A DNA stretch of 64,000 nucleotides from Vallitalea sp. GTDB taxonomy: Bacteria > Bacillota > Clostridia > Lachnospirales > Vallitaleaceae. The notes beneath the pieces are model-generated. The model searched no databases and was not told the DNA's origin. It worked only from the letters and a program-made list of their open reading frames with translations. Shown here piece by piece: positions 44,230 through 52,800 of the stretch. The DNA is taken from the NCBI GenBank assembly GCA_025210515.1, contig JAOARM010000025.1:1-64000 (forward strand). Direction: 5' to 3'. The position numbers and the translations under genes are program-made. The number at the start of each line of letters is the position of its first letter. The stretch's first letter is position 1.

Positions 44230-45298
44230 CTAATGTTCTCCTATATCTTATTGGTACTAATATTGATGTAATTATCCCAAATCCTAATGAAAAATAAATA
44301 AAATAACTTATATATTCCTCAGTTATTGCAATACGATTATGTTCAGATAACATAAAATATGAAGCAAATAGTACTATCAATGATGCTATAATGCAAGCTT
44401 TTTTATAATCTATTTTGATTGAGCTGGATATACAATAACTAACAAAATAACTACTACAGGATATATTATTAAGAAAAATGATTCCCCATAAGAAAGTATA
44501 TAATGATGTAAAATTAGCAACTACTGGTGTGGAAACTGTACCTATCATATATAGAAGGGGAAAGTCAACTTTTGAAGTTAATTCCCATCCCAAATTAAAT
44601 ATAAGTAAAAATACTATAAAAGTATATATAACTATTGTAATAAGGCAACTTAATATTCCTGCTTTTAAAAGTTTTTTATTATTAGTAACTTTACTTATTG
44701 TTATAAAGCTTATTTCTACTAATGAATACTGACTTAAATTAGTTAAAGCACCTTTTGCTATATTATTTGTTGTTGAGAACATAGGTTGTATATTATTAAG
44801 TGATCCGTTAGGTAGTAAAAATATTAGTACAGCGACAAATAAAACAATTAGGTAAAAATATAATTCACAAACTCGTCCTATCATATATATTCCTTTCATA
44901 GTTATAAAAGTAATTATTAATAACGAAGGAATTATTATATAGTAAGGCGAAAGAAAATCAGTAATTGTTTGTGTAAGTATATTAGTAAATCCTGCTACTA
45001 CAGTTGTAAACATTATAAAATAATATATTAAAAATATGGTAATAATACAATAGGCAATAGGCTTTGTGTATACTTTCTTAAGCATTTCCCAGAAATCATC
45101 ATGATTTGAATTTTTATCGATTAAGTAAGCACAAATCACAATTATTATAGGATAAATTCCACAAATAAATGTAGATATCCAAGCATCTTGGTGAGCCACA
45201 TAACTACTTTCTGCTCCCAAAAAAGCTACACCAATGCCAATCATATTTCCTAATATAATAAACATATATTGATTTCTTGTTATTGTGTTTTTATTCAA
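44216..45298 (-). CDS. gerAB: Spore germination permease GerAB
   Basis: 360 residues with about ten hydrophobic membrane segments, starting ITRNQYMFIILGNMIGIGV. It belongs to the APC-superfamily GerAB group, the germinant-sensing subunit. It overlaps the A gene by 4 nt and the C gene by 14 nt. Confidence 0.95.
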   Translation of the reverse strand: MNKNTITRNQYMFIILGNMIGIGVAFLGAESSYVAHQDAWISTFICGIYPIIIVICAYLIDKNSNHDDFWEMLKKVYTKPIAYCIITIFLIYYFIMFTTVVAGFTNILTQTITDFLSPYYIIIPSLLIITFITMKGIYMIGRVCELYFYLIVLFVAVLIFLLPNGSLNNIQPMFSTTNNIAKGALTNLSQYSLVEISFITISKVTNNKKLLKAGILSCLITIVIYTFIVFLLIFNLGWELTSKVDFPLLYMIGTVSTPVVANFTSLYTFLWGIIFLNNISCSSYFVSYCISSSIKIDYKKACIIASLIVLFASYFMLSEHNRIAITEEYISYFIYFSLGFGIITSILVPIRYRRTLDEKS

Positions 45299-46851
45299 CT
45301 TTTCTTTCTCCTCTTTAATAAGTTTCTTGGTGCCTTATTAATCTGATTTAATGGATATCTGAAAAAGCTATCTTTTAGTTCATTATATTTCATTGGTGCT
45401 AACGGTAATAAATAAGGTGTGCCAAAGTTTTCCAAACCAATTAAATATCCAATTAAGGAATAAATCCCTATCATAATACCAAACAACCCAAATACTTGTG
45501 CTAATATCAACATAATAAATCTACATAATCTAATAGATAAGCTCATCTCATATATAGGAATCAAAAAAGTACATATAACAGAAATAGATATAACTACTAA
45601 AGTTGTTGGACTTACAAGTCCAGATCTTATTGCCGCTTGACCTAAAATAATACCTCCTACGATACTTAGTGTTTGCCCTACTTTGGAAGGCAATCTTAAT
45701 CCTCCTTCTCTCAGAAATTCAATAATCATCTCCATAATAAGAATTTCAAAAAAAGGAGGTAGGGGAATATCTTTTCTAGATTTTGATATTATATTAATAA
45801 GGTCTTGAGGAATTAATTCAATGTTATAAGTAATAAGAGTTAAATATATAGGTGATATTAGCAAAATAATAATTACAGCTGAAACTCTTAAAAACCTATC
45901 AAAATTAGCAATAATTATGTTATTAGAATAATCTTCAAATGCCTGAAAGAATTCTATAAATACTACTGGTATAATTACTCCATAAGAACAACCATTAACA
46001 AAAATAACAGCTTTTCCTTGAATTAGGTCTGATACAACTTTATCTGGTTTTTCTACTGTTTTATATTGTGGGAATATGCTAAACTCATTATCTAATATAT
46101 ATTTCATAAGATATCCTGTATCTGGAATATAATCTGCTTTTACTTCTTTTAACTTCTTTTTTATTTCAGATAAAACGTCTTTATCAATAGCATTGTCTAC
46201 ATACATAAGAGCTGCTTCACTTTTATTTTCTTTTCCCAATGTATATTGTTCAACTTTTAGATGATTATTAATTAATTTTTCTTGTATCATAGAAACATTA
46301 ATTTTAAGACTTTCTACGAATGCACTATTATTACCTTTAATATTTTCCTCTATTTTAGGATTGGCTTGCTGTTTGAAATTATATTTATAGGTATCACATA
46401 TAATGCCATCTAGATCGTTTTCCAATAATACAAGTGTTTGTCCTCTTTTCAATTTTTCACAAATTACTTTAACATCAGAATCTATAGTAATTGAATTAAT
46501 TGAAATATATCGTTTTGATAAATATCTAGCTGGTGTAGATTCTCTAGGTACTTTCGTATCAATATTATATAATAGTGGTGAGATAATATACTTCTCTATA
46601 CTTTCTTTATCAGTTAATCCATCTATATAGATAATCATGCAGTTTAAGTTTCCATATAAAATTAACTCTCTTGTTGTTACTAAATAGTTATTAGATAAAA
46701 GTCTATATATTATTTTTTTATTTTCTTGTAAATTATTTGTTAGCTTAGAATTGTTTATCGTCTCCACCCCTTTCAAATAAGTTTTATGACTTATTTTTCC
46801 ACATTTTATTAAAAATATTCTTATATTTATAAGAAATTTGTGAATTGACAT
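45295..46851 (-). CDS. gerAA: Spore germination protein GerAA
   Basis: 518 residues. Soluble N-terminal region to about residue 290 (IIYIDGLTDKESIEKYI, KADYIPDTGYLMKYI), then several membrane segments and the conserved SRKDIPLPPFFEILIMEMIIEFLREGGLRLPSKVGQTLSIVGG block. Channel-forming A subunit of the germinant receptor. First gene of gerA-B-C on the minus strand, divergent from the Xre gene. Confidence 0.95.
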   Translation of the reverse strand: MSIHKFLINIRIFLIKCGKISHKTYLKGVETINNSKLTNNLQENKKIIYRLLSNNYLVTTRELILYGNLNCMIIYIDGLTDKESIEKYIISPLLYNIDTKVPRESTPARYLSKRYISINSITIDSDVKVICEKLKRGQTLVLLENDLDGIICDTYKYNFKQQANPKIEENIKGNNSAFVESLKINVSMIQEKLINNHLKVEQYTLGKENKSEAALMYVDNAIDKDVLSEIKKKLKEVKADYIPDTGYLMKYILDNEFSIFPQYKTVEKPDKVVSDLIQGKAVIFVNGCSYGVIIPVVFIEFFQAFEDYSNNIIIANFDRFLRVSAVIIILLISPIYLTLITYNIELIPQDLINIISKSRKDIPLPPFFEILIMEMIIEFLREGGLRLPSKVGQTLSIVGGIILGQAAIRSGLVSPTTLVVISISVICTFLIPIYEMSLSIRLCRFIMLILAQVFGLFGIMIGIYSLIGYLIGLENFGTPYLLPLAPMKYNELKDSFFRYPLNQINKAPRNLLKRRKKS

Positions 46852-46856
46852 TTCTC

Positions 46857-46868
46857 AATACGTGTATT
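46857..46868. promoter_or_regulatory. Dyad between ger operon and Xre gene
   Basis: AATACGTGTATT: arms AATAC and GTATT with a 2-nt spacer, against 9 nt in the operators upstream of the activator. It may be an autoregulatory site of the Xre repressor. Weak evidence. Confidence 0.35.
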
Positions 46869-46951
46869 ACAATAATAGTAGTCCTTATTATAATGTTATC
46901 AAAGTTAATAATAATACTGTTTTTGCAAATATATTATTAAGGAGGCAAATA

Positions 46952-47281
46952 ATGACATTAGGTGAAAAACTCAAGACTTTACGACATGAAAGAGGTTTAT
47001 ATCAAAGAGATGTTGCAGAATCTCTAGGCATTGCCATTACAACTTTATCTGGATATGAACGTAACGACAGAAAACCTAATCCTGAAACACTTAGACAATT
47101 ATCTGATTTCTATGGGGTCACTATTGATTATCTTGTTGCTGGAGCAGAAAATAATATTAACGATTTAGAAGAACAATTCCCAGAAGGAGTAAAAGTACTT
47201 AGACGTGCAACAAAAGAACTAACTCCACAAGCTCGTGCTAAGATGATTAAATTAATGAAAGCCTTTTTGGAGGATGAGTAA
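46952..47281 (+). CDS. Xre-family repressor (ImmR-like)
   Basis: 109 residues from the ATG at 46952, preceded by AGGAGG at 46940-46945; the open frame extends upstream to 46862 without a ribosome binding site. The HTH at residues ~5-60 (MTLGEKLKTLRHERGLYQRD, then VAESLGIAITTLSGYERNDRKPNPETL) is a strong Xre match. It is followed by an ImmA-type peptidase gene 26 nt downstream, the ImmR/ImmA arrangement that controls mobile elements after DNA damage. It may repress the tail locus activator. Confidence 0.92.
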   Translation: MTLGEKLKTLRHERGLYQRDVAESLGIAITTLSGYERNDRKPNPETLRQLSDFYGVTIDYLVAGAENNINDLEEQFPEGVKVLRRATKELTPQARAKMIKLMKAFLEDE

Positions 47282-47306
47282 TATGTAAAGAGGAGGACTT
47301 TGTATA

Positions 47307-47825
47307 TTGAATATACCGCACAAACCTAGATTTGAACACGCCAAACATATTGGTCGTACTTTTTATAACAGTCTTAATATAAAATCTTATCCTATTGACC
47401 CTATACAAATTGTGTACCATATGAATTGGAAATTTGAAATTGATGATTTATGTGGAGAAGAGGGGTATACCTTCTACAACCCTAGAACTGATAATTATTG
47501 TATAGTTATTGATAATACTCAAAGTGTACGAAGGCAACGTTGTAAATTTACAATTGCTCATGAAATAGGTCACATCGTTATGAACCATTATAATTGTTAT
47601 GATATTGATAATTTAACAGATGAAGCTTACCATATATTAGATGTAGAGGCTGATATTGTAGCTGGCGAAATTCTTATGCCCTATATATCATTACGTAGAA
47701 CTAATAACAGTAATATTATATCTCTTGCTAATCTATATGATGTTTCTCATAGTGCTATGGAGACAAGACTCAGATTTTTGAATCTATATGATTGTATTAT
47801 TAGGGAAGAAATGAAATCTATGTAA
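47307..47825 (+). CDS. ImmA/IrrE-family metallopeptidase
   Basis: 172 residues from a TTG with AGGAGGA upstream at 47291-47297. The zinc motif HEXXH is in FTIAHEIGHIVMNH (about 84-95) and the third ligand lies in DVEADIVAGEILMP (about 112-125). These peptidases cut their Xre partner when activated by stress, releasing repression. Co-transcribed with the Xre gene at 46952. Confidence 0.93.
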   Translation: MNIPHKPRFEHAKHIGRTFYNSLNIKSYPIDPIQIVYHMNWKFEIDDLCGEEGYTFYNPRTDNYCIVIDNTQSVRRQRCKFTIAHEIGHIVMNHYNCYDIDNLTDEAYHILDVEADIVAGEILMPYISLRRTNNSNIISLANLYDVSHSAMETRLRFLNLYDCIIREEMKSM

Positions 47826-47830
47826 GTTTT

Positions 47831-47902
47831 GGAAGATATACTTAAATGTTATAACGCAAACCATCTATAGATAATTTACTACCCGTTATCAGTATATCTT
47901 CC
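47831..47902. terminator. Nested inverted repeat after the ImmA-like gene
   Basis: A 12-bp perfect repeat (GGAAGATATACT at 47831-47842, complement at 47891-47902) encloses a second dyad (ATAACG at 47851-47856 with CGTTAT at 47884-47889). It lies between the converging peptidase and toroid genes, so a terminator or mRNA-stabilising structure is likely. No clear T-run. Confidence 0.55.
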
Positions 47903-47948
47903 TTAATATTCATAATAAATGTATTATCTAACTATCACTTTTATATGT

Positions 47949-49703
47949 TTAATACTTAATCTTCCATATTATTTTAATTTTATTACTACCTATATTATTT
48001 TTCTCATATATAAACGTATATTTCATTGCGCCATTTGGTGTAAAATACTTGGCATTATCAAATACATTTTCCATACTTCTTAGAGTCATATTGGTTTCAA
48101 AATCTTTTATTAAACCATTACCAAAACTAACTCTATTATTCAAAATTAATGGATTATCTGAGAAAGTATTGAATTCCATAATTACTTTATCAACTTTTTC
48201 ATGACCATTTATATAAAAATCATCTTCTCTAATTATACTACCTTGTTCAAATATATATTTTGTATGAGAAGTAATTGAATTGTATTTTTCTAGCTCTCTT
48301 TTTCCTATTTTACATAAACCTTCTGTTTTATAACTTACTGTATAACAGCTTTCTTCACTATAGCATTCTATTTCATTAAAAAAGCTTAATGGCATAAGTT
48401 TTGTTCCATCTTCCAATATTAACATGGGTGTAAGATATGCTCTTTTTTCATCTGGTGTGCCTTCAATAAAAAATGGTTCATAAGGAAGTGGCAAATAAGC
48501 CGTCAATCCATAAGCTCCTTTTCCTCCGTTAATTATTGGAAGCTGAAATACATGTTCTCTATCTCTAATTACTGCAAGCCCTCTTTTATATAATCTATTA
48601 TCAAAGTTATATAATTCTGCTTTTTGCATATTTAGTAATTTTTCACTGTAGTTTTTAATTGGTAGCTTATCCCATAAACCTAGCTCTTTCCATATCTCTC
48701 CTGCGAAAACTAATTTCATACAAATATCAATATTTACACCAAATATTCTTGATTTATTTCTATATTCATCAATAGTTCTTCCCTTATCCCATAAGTTTAC
48801 TAGCTCTGTTTCTTTATCAAACCAAAAATCAACTACTCTTTGTGCACATTTTACTGTATAAGCATATGCAATATTAGTTTCTTCTTCATTTAGAATACCT
48901 ATTTTGGCGGCTATAGGTAATACTTCAATAGCTCCCGTATCACCATGAGCTCCTAAGCTTCGTCCATATGCATAGCCATATCCTTGTTCGTTAGCCATTT
49001 GAATATAGATATCGCAACTTTTTCTTAGCATTATTTTAACTTTTTCTGGCGTTTCTTCTCCAATAAAATTATACAAATCAGCTAATTCTGCAGGTACAAT
49101 AGTAGTATATCTATCAAATCTACCTTCACCTATTGTCTCATCCATATACCATCCATTTATTGAGTATTCTTCTGCGTGTTTCAAATATATATTAAGAAAT
49201 ATATCACTATACTTTATTGGTTCAAACTCTAACTTTTCTCTTAGTTTTGCAACTCTAAAAGCCACGCTATAATAATTAAATGGTCTATTACCTTTAAGTT
49301 CTAAAGAATCCTCTTCTACGAACACTCTCCAATCAAGTCTTCTATTTATTTCTTCTAATTCTTCTGTATTCAATAATTTTTCAAGAATGTCTTCTTTTTT
49401 ATAAGTATATAATGAACTTAATAGTGACAATATTCCAAACGTATCAACTTCAAATTCTAATGCAAATAAAAATAAATCTTTCAGTGTACGAAACATTGCA
49501 TCATCTAATTCATCTCTACGTTCATTTAATATAATATGGGTATATGTATTAAACATTCCCCCAGCTGAGAAAGGAATATGATCACCAAATGCAACAATAC
49601 CATCAATATTCATTTCATGTTTTTTTTGTACCGCTTCATCACATAATTTATTCCTTATAGGTATAATATGTTCTTTAACGATATTTTCATAACTTCTTCT
49701 CAT
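47949..49703 (-). CDS. Cytoplasmic alpha-toroid-like protein (DUF2264-like)
   Basis: 584 residues, no signal peptide. A helical N-terminal part of about 400 residues contains the motif YGYAYGRSLGAHGDTGAIEV, resembling the GRS segment of DUF2264-type toroid proteins, followed by a beta-sandwich-like C-terminal part (TFIYEKNNIGSNKIKIIWKI). Architecture and location next to a secreted polysaccharide lyase suggest it degrades an imported oligosaccharide, but neither catalytic residues nor substrate can be assigned. GAGGAG precedes the ATG. Confidence 0.6.
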   Translation of the reverse strand: MRRSYENIVKEHIIPIRNKLCDEAVQKKHEMNIDGIVAFGDHIPFSAGGMFNTYTHIILNERRDELDDAMFRTLKDLFLFALEFEVDTFGILSLLSSLYTYKKEDILEKLLNTEELEEINRRLDWRVFVEEDSLELKGNRPFNYYSVAFRVAKLREKLEFEPIKYSDIFLNIYLKHAEEYSINGWYMDETIGEGRFDRYTTIVPAELADLYNFIGEETPEKVKIMLRKSCDIYIQMANEQGYGYAYGRSLGAHGDTGAIEVLPIAAKIGILNEEETNIAYAYTVKCAQRVVDFWFDKETELVNLWDKGRTIDEYRNKSRIFGVNIDICMKLVFAGEIWKELGLWDKLPIKNYSEKLLNMQKAELYNFDNRLYKRGLAVIRDREHVFQLPIINGGKGAYGLTAYLPLPYEPFFIEGTPDEKRAYLTPMLILEDGTKLMPLSFFNEIECYSEESCYTVSYKTEGLCKIGKRELEKYNSITSHTKYIFEQGSIIREDDFYINGHEKVDKVIMEFNTFSDNPLILNNRVSFGNGLIKDFETNMTLRSMENVFDNAKYFTPNGAMKYTFIYEKNNIGSNKIKIIWKIKY

Positions 49704-49767
49704 ACTTAGTGTTCTCCTCTTACTTTGTCAATTTCTATATATATATTAGTGACCTATTTAATATGTA

Positions 49768-49803
49768 CAGGTCATTGAAACTAATCTTAATTTCAATGAC
49801 CTG
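49768..49803. terminator. Hairpin between lyase and toroid genes
   Basis: Perfect 13-bp stem (CAGGTCATTGAAA at 49768-49780, complement at 49791-49803) with a 10-nt loop, in the 134-nt gap between two minus-strand genes. It lacks a T-run and may instead stabilise or attenuate the upstream lyase mRNA. Confidence 0.6.
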
Positions 49804-49837
49804 CACGTATACTTGTTTTTATATAAGCATCTTTATA

Positions 49838-52800
49838 TTAATAATTCTTAGTTAACCCAATGAAATTATTAATAAAATCAATTGCTTCTTCTTTACTCAT
49901 TTCATTAAAATCTTTTCCAGATAAATTATTGTATAGCTCCATCATCAAGTTTAACATTTCTTCTGATATGCTGCATTCATTAACAATGTGGTTGTTCTTC
50001 TCATCAGTAACTCCATACATTATATATCCTAATTCACTTTTATCATTCTTTTTAGATGGACTATATATTTCTACTTCACTAATACTATTCCATTGACTTA
50101 CTGTATTACCATGACCATTAATTCTTATATATCTGGCTTTCGTAGGATCAATTTCAAATGTCTCAAAATCAGATGTTAATCCAGAACTTTTAACTTTACT
50201 TAATAGTTTAGTATAGTTTTTTCCATCTATAGATACTTCAACATCAAAAATTGTTTGTCTTAAATCTCCACTAAAGAAAGCTATAGAAAGATAATTTACT
50301 AACTTCTGCTCACCTAAGTCAAATTTAATCCATTGTTCTCCTTTTGCAGACCATCTTGTATTCAAGTCACCGTCTACAGTATTATCTGCTTTATGTCCAT
50401 CATCACCACTTGAAGTAACCATATCTTTATTAATAACATATTGGATTGCATTCTGTGGTTTACCTATTAAAGGTAATAAATTAAAACTTACATAATATGT
50501 TGCTTCATTACCATTACCATCGTTAACATTTATAGTTGCTATACCTGGTATTTCACTAGCTTGTGTGATAGATACATTATGATTACTTTCAACGCTAACA
50601 ACTGGAACCTTCTTAGTTCCGAAAGGTAAATTTATGTTAAATACTTTATTTGTATCTTGGAAATCACTTAATGATTCTCCATCTATATTGATTCCTTTTA
50701 ACTTTGGTGTATTAATATTTCCATCTTCAATTGTCCAATCTTTTAAAGGTGTTACTACTGGCTCGTCTTCTGGGATAGATTCTATATCAAGTAATGGTAC
50801 CATCCAAATAGATATAGTTTCTTCCACTACGTCATCCATATATAAAGCTAACTTTCTAATACCGTTATTAGATTTTTGTTTATCTGGATATGGATTAGGA
50901 GATGTAGGAAGAGGTTTGGCTTCCATCTCTTTAAAAGTAGCTCCATTATTATTTGAAATAAGTTTTACATATAGTTTCTTGCCTTCTTTTGTTAATAAAG
51001 CTGCTTTTCCATTTTCAATAATTTCAATGTCAGCTCGAGTATGCATAAACCAATATATTTCAGAAGGTTTTTTCAATAAAAGTTCGTCTTGTATAAGGAT
51101 TTGTGAACGATTATTAAATAATTTCATACCTCGTTTTGCACTTTTTGCATCTTTTGTATATGCATCACTTAAATCAAGTATAGAATATGCTCCTTTTGGT
51201 TTAGATTCAGTATCAATAATGCAAGATGCTGCATTTACGTCTTGTTGTAAAACTGGATTTTCTTTTGGATTAATTACAAGTGTATTATGTCCTTCTGGTT
51301 TCTTTCTATAATAAGTCCAACGTTGGTACTTTCCATCCCAGAAACCTGGTAAACTATAATTATCTGTTCCTAGATCCATTGCCCATCTTACACCTAATGC
51401 ATCAAAAACAAATGTACCACTATCTAAGTCTGCATGACTCTTCATTTGACTATTATAGCCTTTCATTGCAACAAAGAGTGCATTAGCATCTGCCCAATTA
51501 CTTCTAAATGCTGATGTTTCTACTACTTTAAAAGTTTTATCTAAAGTATTAGGTTTCTTATCTACTAATCCGTTTTTATAGAATAGAAGAGAAAGTCCTG
51601 TTTGTGTATTCTTTCTTCTATTAAAATCTGATATGATAAATGCATATTCTGGCTTATTATAATGAGATGCATACCACATTGCTTCTGGACGTGCTCCTCC
51701 AAGACCATTACCATCTGCGAAATTAAATGTACCCAATTCACCCTGTAAATAAACTGGGAAAGCCCCTGAATTCTTAAATCCTTCTAGTTGTGAAAGTCCA
51801 TAATCAATTCCAAGAGAATTGTTAAGTGAAGCTATTAAATATGTTAAATATTGTCCTCCATATCCCCAATAAATAGGACCTTCTGGCCACGCTCCATCTT
51901 TTGAATAATATCTTATTGCAAGTTGAATATCTTTTAACGCTCTTTCTAAAACTTTTCCTTCAAGCTCTTGTGCATCTTCTAGTATTGCCATTGCTGAAAA
52001 AGCCATAGTACCATTAACAACGAAGTTAATATTATTGGTTCTTTCTCCAGCCTTTGTTTTCATATATTCTTTTAACGCTTTGTTTTTAATTGCATTCTCT
52101 ATAGTATTTCTTTGTTGATCATTTAGATAGTCATAAATCATGTCATATCCAAAAGCTACATAAAATGATGTTTCTGCACAACCTAGCATACTGTTTGATA
52201 TACCCCAATCTTTATAATTGGCAACGGCTTCTAATTCTTCCCAAACGAATTCTGCATACTTTGGATCATTTGTTAATTGATATAATACTGCAGCATCTAC
52301 AAGTTTATTCCTTGTTTTATACGGAGATTTTTCATCTTCTGGTGTTGGCTCCATATCAATCATAGAATCTACTTTTGTTTTAATACTATTATATACCTTG
52401 TTGATATAATCATCATTTTGTAAATTAGATTTTAATTCATTTATTCTTGATTTAGTTACTAATAATCTAGGATGTTCGTTGCTTAATCCATGGCTTGCAA
52501 AATCATTTTTAATATTCTCTATTAATGGTTGCACAAACACCATTATTTTTTCTTTAATAACTCCACCATTATTGTCACTAATAGTTACTTCAAAGCTATC
52601 ATATCCTATGTAATCTTTATTAGGTGTATATGTAAAAGTTCCAATAGATTCTAAACTAACATTACCATTAGTTGCATTGGCATCTAGAGTGTATGTAATA
52701 TTATCTTTATCTATATCTTTTACTTTAATACTATCATTAATAGTTTCTTGATTAGTTGTGACAAAATGCTCAATTTGGTAAATAGGATCGTCATTTACAG

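Noticed and set aside
46857..46868. Fourth full operator of the activator type
   Set aside because: Arms match but the spacer is 2 nt instead of 9, so listed only as a weak dyad.
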